In this document: positions 17,487 to 25,981 of the stretch, in pieces
How the letters are laid out: each line of letters begins with the position of its first letter
How positions within the stretch are numbered: the stretch's first letter is position 1
NCBI GenBank assembly: GCA_025363675.1
Contig: JANYDJ010000040.1
Coordinates: forward strand, 1-34,924
Direction: 5' to 3'
Length of the DNA stretch: 34,924 nucleotides
Source: Flavobacteriaceae bacterium
GTDB taxonomy: Bacteria > Bacteroidota > Bacteroidia > UKL13-3
Notes under the pieces: model-generated
Told to the model about the DNA's origin: nothing
Databases searched by the model: none
Seen by the model: the letters and a program-made list of their open reading frames with translations, nothing else
Program-made: the position numbers and the translations under genes

Positions 17487-17726
17487 TTACCCGCCAGAAA
17501 AAGGTGGGAGAATAGCAATTTCAGAATCAGGAGTAATAAGAGTTTCGTTGCTGGCAATATTTCTATCGATAGCTACCAAATAATTAATTCCATTCATATA
17601 TATATACTTTTTCTCAAGTACGGCTCTAAGTTCAGAAACATTTAACACAGGCTCATTCAATTCTATCTCTGCTGCAATTTTCTCTTGCAACATTCCAAAT
17701 AATTTTATATGCAACACATCATTCAT
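17487..17726 (-). CDS. moaD: Molybdopterin synthase sulfur carrier subunit MoaD
   Basis: 79 residues with a ubiquitin-like fold and the essential C-terminal GlyGly (ILPPFSGG), which is adenylated by MoeB and then carries the thiocarboxylate. Its start codon overlaps the stop of the tauE-like gene by one base (TGATG), and moeB begins 15 nt after its stop. The length is normal for the family. Confidence 0.95.
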   Translation of the reverse strand: MNDVLHIKLFGMLQEKIAAEIELNEPVLNVSELRAVLEKKYIYMNGINYLVAIDRNIASNETLITPDSEIAILPPFSGG

Positions 17727-18472
17727 CAGGCAAATATAAGTTTAATTGCGGCCATACCAATCCCTAATGCAAGCAAGCGTTTAATCCATACTTCTTGTGC
17801 TTTGCTGCTGCCCCACCATGCACCTAACAATCCACAAGCAACTACGGTTCCCAATAATATATAAGTTTCTGTAGTAAGTGCTTTTTCAATATTGGTCCAA
17901 CCCTTATCATTCATTAACCCTGCGAGCGAATTAACCAAAATAAACAAAGCCGAAACTGCTGCGGTTTGTTTTGCATTAGCCCAGCCAAAAAGTAATATAA
18001 TCGGACTTAATATAATGCCACCACCAATACCCAACATGCCTGATAAAAAACCTATAATACTTCCTATCAGAATGGCGATGTATATATTTAATTCTAGTTT
18101 TATTTTTTTAATTGGTATGGGTATGCCACTAAGTTTAATTACAGGCAATAGCAATATAAAACCCAATACTTTTTTATATAAGATTGGATCTAAATGAATA
18201 CCGCCACCTATATAAGCAAAGGGAATGGAAGCCAGAGCAAATGGATAAAACAATTTCCAATTAAAATGCTTTTTTATATAATACTGACTGAACGAAATAC
18301 TTGAAACTGCTATATTCAAAATCAACGCTGTGGTTTTCATATAATCTGTTGGCAATGCCCATATAGCCATCACAGCCAAATAGCCACTGGCACCGCCATG
18401 CCCCACCGATGAATATAGCATTGAAACAAGTCCAATAAGTATAATCATATATATATCGAAATGTGCTGGCAT
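17726..18472 (-). CDS. TauE/SafE-family membrane transporter inside the Moco operon
   Basis: 248 residues with about seven to eight membrane helices and the internal duplication typical of the TauE/SafE family: SMLYSSVGHGGASGYLAVMA in the first half and FLSGMLGIGGGIILSPII in the second. Members export sulfite, sulfoacetate or related sulfur anions. It starts 3 nt after the moeA stop and overlaps moaD by one base, so it is co-expressed with Moco enzymes. A link could be sulfite handling by a Mo-dependent sulfite dehydrogenase, or sulfur flow for molybdopterin; the sequence does not decide. Confidence 0.9.
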   Translation of the reverse strand: MPAHFDIYMIILIGLVSMLYSSVGHGGASGYLAVMAIWALPTDYMKTTALILNIAVSSISFSQYYIKKHFNWKLFYPFALASIPFAYIGGGIHLDPILYKKVLGFILLLPVIKLSGIPIPIKKIKLELNIYIAILIGSIIGFLSGMLGIGGGIILSPIILLFGWANAKQTAAVSALFILVNSLAGLMNDKGWTNIEKALTTETYILLGTVVACGLLGAWWGSSKAQEVWIKRLLALGIGMAAIKLIFA

Positions 18473-18475
18473 GTG

Positions 18476-19660
18476 TTAATTAATCCAATGAACTTCTACC
18501 ATATCGCCCACCTTTTTCTCTTCTATATTTTCGGGAATATATACCAAACAATTTGCTAGTGCATACGAATGAAGGATATACGATTCTTGCCCTTCTAATA
18601 TTTCAACGCTGGTGGAATTTGCAATAGCTTTTAGAAAATGGGTTAATTCTTTTTTCTTTGTATAAGAATTTTTGAGTGGTAGAAAAGATTTTGCAATATC
18701 GGAATTTTGAAATCCCATCATCGATTTTAACGCAACAGAAACGTATTCGTAAAAACAAGTAAGCACCGATGCCGGATTGCCTGGAAGCCCAAAAACCAAT
18801 TTATTTTCTTTGGTACCAAAGTATAAAGGTTTGCCTGGTTTCTGTTTAATGTTGTGAAATACTTTTTGCACACCAGCTTTTTCTAGCATAGGCACCACAT
18901 AATCATAATCGCCTACTGATACACCACCTGTTACCAAAAGTATATCAACTTTCTCAAAAGCTAATTGTATTTTGTTATATAATAGTTCTGGCTCATCGGG
19001 AACATGTATGATATAATGAGGTTCAATTCCCAAACTATTTAAAGCAGCAATCAGCATGGGTTTATTGGAATCATATATACTACCTTCTTTCAATTCTAAA
19101 CCGGGTTCTATCACTTCGTTTCCTGTGGTGATAATAGCAACTCTGGGTTTATTATATACCCATACTTCTGTAATTCCCAACCCCGTTAAATGCCCCACTG
19201 CCGCAGGTGTAATCAATTGCCCTTTGGCAAAAGCTATAGCTCCTTTTTGTATATGAGAACCTATTAATCGCACATTCACTCCTTGCTTAATTGGCAATGG
19301 CGAAAAAGATATATTTCCATCTGTAACAGTTGCATGTTCTTGCATAATTACGGTATCTGTGCCAGCAGGAACTGATGCTCCGGTAAAAATACGTATGGCC
19401 GAATTGGGTGCTACATTATTTGTATAATTTCCACCTGCTGCAACTTCTCCGCCTAAAGTAAATGTATCGGTATTTTCTAAATCACTAAATCTAATAGCAT
19501 ATCCATCCATCGCACTTTGATTAAATGGTGGCAATGCCAATGGTGAATATATATCTTCAGTAGTAACAAACCCACAAGCCTCAACAACACCAAGCTTTAC
19601 CGAGGATAGTTTTGGTATGTGTTGCTTAATAAATTCTACCGCTTCTGAAACACTAATCAT
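18476..19660 (-). CDS. moeA: Molybdopterin molybdenumtransferase MoeA
   Basis: 394 residues, the normal length. It inserts molybdate into adenylylated molybdopterin. Signatures: PPFNQSAMDGYAIR near residue 45, GASVPAGTDTVIMQE, ITTGNEVIEPG, VTGGVSVGDYDYV, and FGLPGNPASVLTCFYEYV, plus a C-terminal MoeA domain IV. It starts 12 nt after the moaA stop codon and is followed 3 nt later by the tauE-like gene, so it is the second gene of the operon. Confidence 0.96.
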   Translation of the reverse strand: MISVSEAVEFIKQHIPKLSSVKLGVVEACGFVTTEDIYSPLALPPFNQSAMDGYAIRFSDLENTDTFTLGGEVAAGGNYTNNVAPNSAIRIFTGASVPAGTDTVIMQEHATVTDGNISFSPLPIKQGVNVRLIGSHIQKGAIAFAKGQLITPAAVGHLTGLGITEVWVYNKPRVAIITTGNEVIEPGLELKEGSIYDSNKPMLIAALNSLGIEPHYIIHVPDEPELLYNKIQLAFEKVDILLVTGGVSVGDYDYVVPMLEKAGVQKVFHNIKQKPGKPLYFGTKENKLVFGLPGNPASVLTCFYEYVSVALKSMMGFQNSDIAKSFLPLKNSYTKKKELTHFLKAIANSTSVEILEGQESYILHSYALANCLVYIPENIEEKKVGDMVEVHWIN

Positions 19661-19672
19661 ATCATATATAAT

Positions 19673-20647
19673 TTATCCGCCAATGGAAATCATACTGCGA
19701 TTTTCCATTTCATTACTCAATTGCTGACCACCCAACATGGCAAATTTCGATTTCACATTTTGTATAATAAGTGGGCGAATATCTTCACCTTTTCTATAGG
19801 CACTTAATAGGTCAGTTTCTGTTTGCGAGAACAAACAATTTTTCATTTTGCCATCTGCTGTTAAACGCAAACGATTGCAGTCGCTACAGAAAGGTTCTGT
19901 TACGGTACTTATAACTGCAAAGGTTCCTGCAAAACCTTTTGCTTGATATTTTTTCGCGGTATCATGCGGATAATCTTCCAATTTTTCTATATCATATTTG
20001 GCAGAAACTTGGTTTATCATTTCTTGATAAGTATATACTTTTTCGTGATCCCATTCATTTCCTTTAAAAGGCATAAACTCAATGAAACGCACATGCACAG
20101 GCAAGTTACGGGTGAGTTCAACAAAGTCGCAAACTTCATTTTCATTCATTCCTTTCATCACCACTGCATTTAATTTTACATGAAAATCGTGGTGAATTAA
20201 TTTTTCTACATTGCCAATTACTTTACTAAATGCATCAACTCTGGTAATTTCTTTGAACTTGTCTTTATCCAAAGTATCCAAACTCACATTGATGGAACGC
20301 AAGCCTATCTCTTCAAAACATTCTAAATATTTATCGAGATAAACACCGTTTGTAGTAATGGCCAATTTGAGTGGCAACTTTCCAATTTTGTTAAAAATAT
20401 TCAATGCATCTTTACGTACCAGCGGCTCACCACCCGTAAAACGAACGCGATCAATTCCCAATTCAGAAAAGATATGTATAATACCTTCAATTTCATCGGC
20501 CTGCATTAAGTGTGGCGATGGATGGTTGATTTCGCCAAACGAAGCCACACAATATTGACAACGAAAATTACACGCATCCGTAAGCGAAACCCGCAAGTAG
20601 TTATGGGCTCTGCCAAAGGTATCGGTAAGATTATTCGTGTCAGTCAT
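19673..20647 (-). CDS. moaA: GTP 3',8-cyclase MoaA (radical SAM)
   Basis: 324 residues. It converts GTP to 3',8-cyclo-7,8-dihydro-GTP, the first step of Moco synthesis. The radical-SAM cluster is C26-x3-C30-x2-C33 (DACNFRCQYC). The second cluster uses C254, C257 and C271 (FCSDCNRLRL ... KNCLF). GGEP motif: RFTGGEPLVRKDAL. The C-terminus ends in the conserved GG (MISIGG) needed for activity. It is the first gene of the operon, with a promoter-like motif about 30 nt upstream and the divergent glycosyltransferase gene beyond. Confidence 0.97.
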   Translation of the reverse strand: MTDTNNLTDTFGRAHNYLRVSLTDACNFRCQYCVASFGEINHPSPHLMQADEIEGIIHIFSELGIDRVRFTGGEPLVRKDALNIFNKIGKLPLKLAITTNGVYLDKYLECFEEIGLRSINVSLDTLDKDKFKEITRVDAFSKVIGNVEKLIHHDFHVKLNAVVMKGMNENEVCDFVELTRNLPVHVRFIEFMPFKGNEWDHEKVYTYQEMINQVSAKYDIEKLEDYPHDTAKKYQAKGFAGTFAVISTVTEPFCSDCNRLRLTADGKMKNCLFSQTETDLLSAYRKGEDIRPLIIQNVKSKFAMLGGQQLSNEMENRSMISIGG

Positions 20648-20677
20648 TTAGAAATAATGCGATAAGATTTAGATAGG

Positions 20678-20709
20678 CAAATTTACGATATCAGAGCCAA
20701 TTTCTACAA
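20678..20709 (-). promoter_or_regulatory. Probable promoter of the Moco operon
   Basis: TAAATTTG on the minus strand (20685-20678) matches TAnnTTTG; a TTG lies 21 nt upstream (20709-20707). The predicted start is near 20671, giving a leader of about 24 nt. That is far too short for the long Moco-sensing RNA motif, and none was seen. Confidence 0.4.
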
Positions 20710-20749
20710 GATTTATCAAATCGCCAAAGTATCATAGGAATTTGCTGCT

Positions 20750-20757
20750 TATGTTTG
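20750..20757 (+). promoter_or_regulatory. TAnnTTTG element upstream of the first glycosyltransferase gene
   Basis: TATGTTTG, 25 nt before the TTG start at 20782, matches the -7 consensus. No TTTG lies at the right distance upstream, so it is a partial match. Confidence 0.35.
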
Positions 20758-20781
20758 CATCAAATTTCGTAAAAACCACCT

Positions 20782-21879
20782 TTGAAAAAGATTTTATTTT
20801 TATGCAGTGAATTTCCTCCAGGACCTGGTGGTATTGGTAATCATGGATTTAACTTGATTAAAACTTTGCAACAAAAGGGGTTTGAGATTTCTGTTATTAC
20901 CAATTTAGAAAATGCTACACCACAAGAGAGTCAAAATTTCGCCCAAAAGGAACAGTTAGAAATTAATTATATTCAGCGAGAAGGTATTTTGCCTGTGCAG
21001 TTCAGAAGAGTTTTCGCAGCTTTTTCTAAAGTTTCCACTTATCAGTATGTGCTTTGTTCGGGTATGTTTTCTTTGTGGATGGGTGGCTTGCTCCATCTTA
21101 TTTTCCGAAAGAAAAAATATATAGCTATTATACATGGCACTGAAGTAACAGATACCAATGCGATTCACCAAAGGTTTACCAAATGGGCATTGAGGAAATT
21201 TAATACAGTGATCTCCGTATCAAAATATACACAAGAACAAATAGAACCTAAACACACTAAAATTAATTATGAAGTAATTCCGAATGCAATTTCGGCAAGC
21301 GATTTACAAAAACATATTATACCAGAACCTATTAAATGGAAAGGCAGTCCTTCATTGCTCACCGTTGGGAATGTGACCAAAAGAAAAGGCCAGCAAAATA
21401 TTATAAAAGCACTTCCAGAAATTATAAAAATATATCCTGATGTCCATTATCATATAGTAGGATTACCCTCAAAAAAAACTGAATTTGAAAAATTGGCTCA
21501 CGAGTTAAAGGTGCAAGATTATATTACTTTTCATGGCAAAGTAGATACGCAAACATTATATACTTCTTACCAGTGTTGTGATATTTTTGCGATGCTAAGC
21601 GAGAAACAACCTGATGGAGATGTGGAAGGTTTTGGTATAGCTATATTGGAAGCTAATTATTTCGGCAAACCTGCTATCGGTGCTACAGCTTGCGGAATTG
21701 AAGATGCCATTGACGAAGGAAATACCGGATATAAAGTCCCGAATAACAATCCCCAATTAATTGCCGAAGCTATACAAAAAGTGATGAACAATTATAATCA
21801 TTATCATACCCATGCAAAAAACTGGGCATTGAAGCATGATTGGAATGATATAGCACATAGTTATATAAAATTAATGTGA
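20782..21879 (+). CDS. GT4-family glycosyltransferase (first of a pair)
   Basis: 365 residues, GT-B fold. The N-terminal half begins LFLCSEFPPGPGGIGNH, the acceptor-side Gly-rich loop of GT4 enzymes. The C-terminal half has LLTVGNVTKRKGQQNIIKAL and the donor-binding E-x7-E motif EGFGIAILE. It transfers a sugar from a nucleotide-sugar donor to an unknown acceptor, probably a surface polysaccharide. The start is a TTG at 20782; no ATG or GTG is available in frame before the conserved KKILFLCSEFPP. Its last codons overlap the next gene by 4 nt (GTGA), so the two are coupled. Confidence 0.9.
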   Translation: MKKILFLCSEFPPGPGGIGNHGFNLIKTLQQKGFEISVITNLENATPQESQNFAQKEQLEINYIQREGILPVQFRRVFAAFSKVSTYQYVLCSGMFSLWMGGLLHLIFRKKKYIAIIHGTEVTDTNAIHQRFTKWALRKFNTVISVSKYTQEQIEPKHTKINYEVIPNAISASDLQKHIIPEPIKWKGSPSLLTVGNVTKRKGQQNIIKALPEIIKIYPDVHYHIVGLPSKKTEFEKLAHELKVQDYITFHGKVDTQTLYTSYQCCDIFAMLSEKQPDGDVEGFGIAILEANYFGKPAIGATACGIEDAIDEGNTGYKVPNNNPQLIAEAIQKVMNNYNHYHTHAKNWALKHDWNDIAHSYIKLM

Positions 21880-22937
21880 AAACTAGCAAACCCATTGTAA
21901 TATTTGACGCCACCAAAACGGGCAATCGAGAAAGTGGACTTGGTAATTTTTGTTATCATTTGGGCAAAGAAATTTCGAGACTAAAACCAGAACGATTTGA
22001 AATACAATTTTTGGTACACAAACAGCAGGTGAATTTATTTGGAAGTGAACAGCAATATATCCTATTAAACGCAGTTCATAAATTCCCTGTAAATAACTTC
22101 AAAGATGCTGCACTCCTGCATGCTTGTTGGCAACTTAGCTCATTGCAGAGCAGCAACAAAAAATTGAAATGGCTCTACACGGTCCACGATTTAAACTTCC
22201 TGATTAAATATAAAGGTTTCAAAAAAACCTATTATACAAACAGATTCTTGGGCAATATAAAAAAGGCTAACCAAGTGGTATGTATTTCAAATGCCACCAA
22301 TGTATTGTTTGCCGATTTAACCAATGATAATTTTGAGGCAGAGATTATATATAATGGAAATTCACTATCACATATTATAAAAGCCGAAAAGCCCTTCACC
22401 AATTTACCCAAACGTTATTTATTTTTTATAGGTATTATATCTCCTAAAAAGAATCTAGAAACGATATTTGAAATATTGCAGCAAATTCCTGAACTAAGTG
22501 TGGTAATTGCAGGCGAAGCACAAACCATATATCAACAACAATTAGAACTAAAAGCTACTCAATTAAATATTGTTGATCGGATTATATTTACCGGTAAAGT
22601 AAGCGAAGAAGAAAAATTATATTTATATGAGAACTGCGAAGCTTATATCAATTCCAGTATAGCTGAAGGGTTTGGCATACCTGTGGTTGAGGCCATGAGT
22701 GTGGGTAAACCATTGGTGTTAAATAATATTCCTGCATTTAAAGAAATTGCAGGCGATTTGGCTTTATATATAACACCCGAAAATCAGAAAAATTTTAAAG
22801 ATCAATATCAGGCTTATATCAACAAATTTGGTGCAACTAGTATGGGTAAAGATATAAAAACAGCAGCACAAAAATTTTCGTGGACGCACGCTGCAGAAAG
22901 TTATATAAAATTATATGAAGAGCTTTTGTTTGGATAG
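21876..22937 (+). CDS. GT4-family glycosyltransferase (second of a pair)
   Basis: 353 residues, GT-B fold. It begins with a GTG that overlaps the previous stop codon. The N-terminal half has FDATKTGNRESGLGNFCYHL and WLYTVHDLNFL; the C-terminal half has YLFFIGIISPKKNLETIFEIL and the E-x7-E motif EGFGIPVVE. It is similar in type to mannosyltransferases of polysaccharide synthesis. No other polysaccharide genes (flippase, polymerase, nucleotide-sugar enzymes) are nearby, so this is an isolated two-gene unit that ends at the palindrome 22960-23028. Confidence 0.9.
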   Translation: MKTSKPIVIFDATKTGNRESGLGNFCYHLGKEISRLKPERFEIQFLVHKQQVNLFGSEQQYILLNAVHKFPVNNFKDAALLHACWQLSSLQSSNKKLKWLYTVHDLNFLIKYKGFKKTYYTNRFLGNIKKANQVVCISNATNVLFADLTNDNFEAEIIYNGNSLSHIIKAEKPFTNLPKRYLFFIGIISPKKNLETIFEILQQIPELSVVIAGEAQTIYQQQLELKATQLNIVDRIIFTGKVSEEEKLYLYENCEAYINSSIAEGFGIPVVEAMSVGKPLVLNNIPAFKEIAGDLALYITPENQKNFKDQYQAYINKFGATSMGKDIKTAAQKFSWTHAAESYIKLYEELLFG

Positions 22938-22959
22938 TACAAACGTCATCCAATACACC

Positions 22960-23028
22960 CGTCATGCTGAATTTATTTCAGCATCTCTAATGTACGTTCA
23001 TGGATGCTGAAATAAATTCAGCATGACG
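22960..23028. repeat. Long palindromic repeat between converging genes (probable bidirectional terminator)
   Basis: A 26-bp arm (22960-22985, starting CGTCATGCTGAATTTATTTC) is exactly inverted at 23003-23028 around a 17-nt loop. Each arm is itself a hairpin (ATGCTGAA / TTCAGCAT). It lies between the stop codons of the glycosyltransferase (22937) and birA (23042). The first 17 bases also occur at 7277-7293. Elements of this form are, from general knowledge, dispersed in Bacteroidota genomes. Confidence 0.75.
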
Positions 23029-23041
23029 TAAGTAATCAAAA

Positions 23042-23797
23042 TTAATATATAAACCCAATTTCATTGTTTTTGAATTTTAATACATTTCCTTCAATTTCTA
23101 GTAACAAACAACCGTATTTATCCACACCTTTAATGGTTCCCCGAATCACTTGGCTTTCTATTAAAAAATTGTGTGGCTGCATAATCTCAAAAAGATGTTG
23201 TGTATAGTTTGCTTTTAGTAATTCAAACTGTCTTGATTTTAATTGTTTATAGCGTTCGTCTATGCTGTCGGTCAATCGCAGTTGGCATGCCGGAAGATTA
23301 TATTCTTTGGCAGTAAGTTTTTTTAGTGAGGTTGCGAACGAGAGTTCAGGGACAAAATCAATTTGGTTAACATTAAGTCCCAATCCGATAATACTATTAG
23401 AAATGTTCTCTCCGCTCAAGGTGTTTTGTATAAGCACCCCACAGATTTTTTCATTGCCTACCATAATATCATTCGGCCATTTGATAGAAACGCCTGACAC
23501 CATTTCAGTTAAAAAATCGTAAACGCCCAAACTAATGGCCATCGATAAATAAAATTGTTCGTCGGCTTTAATAGAAGTGGGATAAAGCACAAACGACATT
23601 AAAATATTTTGCCCGGGCATCGAGTGCCAAAACTTTCCCATTTGCCCGCGGCCGGTGTGCTGGTATGCAGTACTAACAGTGAAGCCTTCCTTTACTGGGC
23701 CACTCTTAAGCAACATCTGAAGCTGATGGTTAGTGGAGTCAGTTTCGGGTAAAAAAACTTGTTCGTGACCCACAATTTTTTCGGTGGCAAGTATCAT
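23042..23797 (-). CDS. birA: Biotin--[acetyl-CoA-carboxylase] ligase
   Basis: 251 residues from the ATG at 23797; an upstream in-frame TTG at 23845 would start inside the promoter region. The enzyme makes biotinyl-AMP and attaches biotin to the carboxyl carrier protein. Motifs: ETDSTNHQLQ, TGRGQMGKFWHSMPGQN, SIKWPNDIMVG, and GLGLNVNQ. There is no N-terminal helix-turn-helix, so it is a class I ligase without repressor function. It is divergent from rsfS, sharing a short intergenic region with overlapping promoter-like motifs (TATTTTTG at 23850-23843 on the minus strand; GATATTTG at 23835-23842 on the plus strand). Confidence 0.94.
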   Translation of the reverse strand: MILATEKIVGHEQVFLPETDSTNHQLQMLLKSGPVKEGFTVSTAYQHTGRGQMGKFWHSMPGQNILMSFVLYPTSIKADEQFYLSMAISLGVYDFLTEMVSGVSIKWPNDIMVGNEKICGVLIQNTLSGENISNSIIGLGLNVNQIDFVPELSFATSLKKLTAKEYNLPACQLRLTDSIDERYKQLKSRQFELLKANYTQHLFEIMQPHNFLIESQVIRGTIKGVDKYGCLLLEIEGNVLKFKNNEIGFIY

Positions 23798-23864
23798 GCA
23801 GCAAATGTGTGGTATTTGTATTACATTTTTACACGATATTTGCAAAAATATTTATTAATTTTTA

Positions 23865-24251
23865 GTGAACGGACAAATCAAACCAGCCCCCAAAAAAAAT
23901 GCCTCAGCACAACAACTTGTAGATAGTGTGGTAGTAGGCATGCAAGAAAAGAAAGCCAAGAACATTGTAGTTCTAGATATGCTTAACCTTAAATCGGCCC
24001 CTGCAGATTATTTTGTGATATGCCATGGCGATTCTGACAAACAAGTAGAAGCCATAGCCCGCAGCATAGATGAGTTTGTAAAAAAGATGACGGGTGAAGA
24101 TGCCCTACATATTGAAGGAAAAGAAAATGCCGAATGGATACTTCTCGATTATTTTAATGTAGTAGTGCATGTATTCCAACACGAAAAACGAAACTTCTTC
24201 GATATTGAAGGTTTATGGGGCGATGCCCGCATTCGTGCTATTGAGGATTAA
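23865..24251 (+). CDS. rsfS: Ribosome silencing factor RsfS
   Basis: 128 residues, Iojap/RsfS family. It binds ribosomal protein L14 and blocks subunit joining under starvation. Signatures: LDMLNLKSAPADYFVICHG, DSDKQVEAIARSI and EWILLDYFNVVVHVFQHE ... FFDIEGLWGDA. The start is a GTG at 23865. The birA-rsfS pair is familiar in Bacteroidota, where, as far as I recall, ftsH usually follows; here an unrelated minus-strand gene follows instead. Confidence 0.94.
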   Translation: MNGQIKPAPKKNASAQQLVDSVVVGMQEKKAKNIVVLDMLNLKSAPADYFVICHGDSDKQVEAIARSIDEFVKKMTGEDALHIEGKENAEWILLDYFNVVVHVFQHEKRNFFDIEGLWGDARIRAIED

Positions 24252-24308
24252 CATATGAAATGTTTTTTGTGTATTGTCCTCGCAATAACTAATGTTTTAG
24301 CTTATGCT

Positions 24309-24974
24309 TTATTTTGACAAACGATAAATTATGCCCAAATTAAAGCTAGAACCATAATGTTTACTTGGATAATCTTTTGTTGGTTTATTTCTAGTATATG
24401 ATAAAACACTGTGTTGGTATTTTGCCGAAGAATAAATTGAAATTTTTTTGTTTAGTTTATAGCCGCATCCAAGTTCCATTAGCCCTCCTAAATCAAACCG
24501 GGAAAAATTCTTTGTACCTATCTGTGTAGAATCTCCAATGTAATTTCCTGATATGTCAAACCAAGGCAACTTTGTAGATGCTATTAATAGAAAGGAAGGG
24601 CAAAACCCTATATTTCCAAATACATATAATTTTCTTCCCGTAGAATATCCTATTTTTAAAGGGACGGAAAGATATCTAAAATCTAAAGGTATGTTATATT
24701 TTTGACCAGTAGGGTTTCCATTTGCGTTAGTAAAAATAAGTGGCAATACACATCCTCTTTGTTCGTATAACAATTCTGCTCCTAACAATATATTTTTTTG
24801 ACAATGGAAATCATAAGTTAGGCCTGCAATCATACTTTGCTTAATCTCTTTATCACTATATAAATTAGAAGTAACATTTGTTCTATTCAATCCAGTCTTG
24901 ACACCGATGTATTGACTTTGTCCTTTACATGCAAGGCATACAAGAGTAAGTATTATAATAATAATTGGCTTCAT
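24309..24974 (-). CDS. Outer-membrane beta-barrel protein (PorT/OMP_b-brl-like)
   Basis: 221 residues. A signal peptide (MKPIIIIILTLVCLACKGQSQ) is followed by alternating aromatic and polar strands (YIGVKTGLNRT, MIAGLTYDFHC, LLGAELLYEQRG, YLSVPLKIGYSTG, ISIYSSAKYQHSVL) ending in LGIIYRLSK. This is the eight-strand barrel pattern of the OMP_b-brl family common in Bacteroidota. Its start overlaps the stop of the upstream propeller gene by one base, so it is the third gene of a coupled unit (protease, propeller, barrel). Role unknown; it may anchor or interact with its partners at the outer membrane. Confidence 0.82.
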   Translation of the reverse strand: MKPIIIIILTLVCLACKGQSQYIGVKTGLNRTNVTSNLYSDKEIKQSMIAGLTYDFHCQKNILLGAELLYEQRGCVLPLIFTNANGNPTGQKYNIPLDFRYLSVPLKIGYSTGRKLYVFGNIGFCPSFLLIASTKLPWFDISGNYIGDSTQIGTKNFSRFDLGGLMELGCGYKLNKKISIYSSAKYQHSVLSYTRNKPTKDYPSKHYGSSFNLGIIYRLSK

Positions 24975-25981
24975 TACTTGACTAGCACCCGCTCATTTTT
25001 ACCATCAATGTCCATTATCACTATATAGTCATAATCCAGAATATCATAGCCGCCATTTATAAGTTTCGCATCACGGCGTTGTGCTATTATTTTAGTAGCA
25101 TCTGCTGATATTGAGAAATTAATATATGTTCTAGAATTACATGTGTTTTTTATATATTCTTTCTTGAGAGTTTTTACATTCATTTTATAAAATCCATCCC
25201 AGAGAGTAGTAAAATAAACATCCTCTCCATTTTGATGCCACTGTATACAGTTTATCTGGGGAGCCGCAGTTATATAATCTACTTTGTATAATAATTGAAA
25301 TTGGCGTGTGATAAGATTAAAAAGCCCCAACCCATATTGAGCACTTGCGTTTAATGATAATCCACCCACTATTTCCTTTTTGCTACTCCATGCGGTGGGA
25401 AACATCATATTTTCTATTTCATTAAGCCCAATGCTATCAAGTCTTTTACCATCAATTGAAATAAGTTTATTACCGCCTTCTTCAGGGCTACCACCAGTGG
25501 CACTTGTTATGATTGTGTTCCCGTCAGGTGAAAGTGCGGGGAATATATTTGAAAATACTGTAGTGACAGGTTGAAAATCTAACCCATTGTCTCTAATTTT
25601 ATATATAGCTAAATCCAATCCAGCAAAAACAATCCAGCCTTGCTTGTTCCAATTAAGCTGACTATTGATATATATTTTTTCAAGTAGAATAGTTTCGCCT
25701 CCTGTTGTAATATTTCTTTTTACCAGTTGCTTTTCGTATTGCTTAAAGTACACAAATTCATTTGAATTATTTGGATTGAAGCATGGGGATTTATAAAGTG
25801 TATCTTTATGAAAAGGTGCATTTGTAATACTGATGCCACTATCCTTTTTTCTTATAAGCGGTTCACATGATTCGCAAGCTAGGCATACAGGGTTATCTTT
25901 ATGACAAGCAAGAAGCAATATGGACAAGAATAAGGAACTTGCCCATACTGCAACTATTATTATGATTGGTTTACGAATCAA
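24974..25981 (-). CDS. TolB/WD40-like beta-propeller lipoprotein
   Basis: 335 residues. The start is a TTG at 25981 overlapping the stop of the upstream protease gene. A lipoprotein signal ends in LLLACHK (Cys26). Three further cysteines follow soon after (VCLACESC). The body is a beta-propeller: repeated blades with F-P-A-L-S-P-D-G-N, INCIQWHQNGEDVYFTTLW and FSISADATKIIAQR, ending DYIVIMDIDGKNERVLVK, as in TolB/PD40 proteins. No enzymatic site was recognised; propellers of this kind often serve as protein-binding scaffolds. It is co-transcribed with an S8 protease and a beta-barrel. Confidence 0.82.
   Translation of the reverse strand: MIRKPIIIIVAVWASSLFLSILLLACHKDNPVCLACESCEPLIRKKDSGISITNAPFHKDTLYKSPCFNPNNSNEFVYFKQYEKQLVKRNITTGGETILLEKIYINSQLNWNKQGWIVFAGLDLAIYKIRDNGLDFQPVTTVFSNIFPALSPDGNTIITSATGGSPEEGGNKLISIDGKRLDSIGLNEIENMMFPTAWSSKKEIVGGLSLNASAQYGLGLFNLITRQFQLLYKVDYITAAPQINCIQWHQNGEDVYFTTLWDGFYKMNVKTLKKEYIKNTCNSRTYINFSISADATKIIAQRRDAKLINGGYDILDYDYIVIMDIDGKNERVLVK

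Noticed and set aside
20648-20781. Moco riboswitch upstream of moaA
   Set aside because: The predicted leader is only about 24 nt, and no long conserved Moco RNA structure is visible in the 134-bp spacer.
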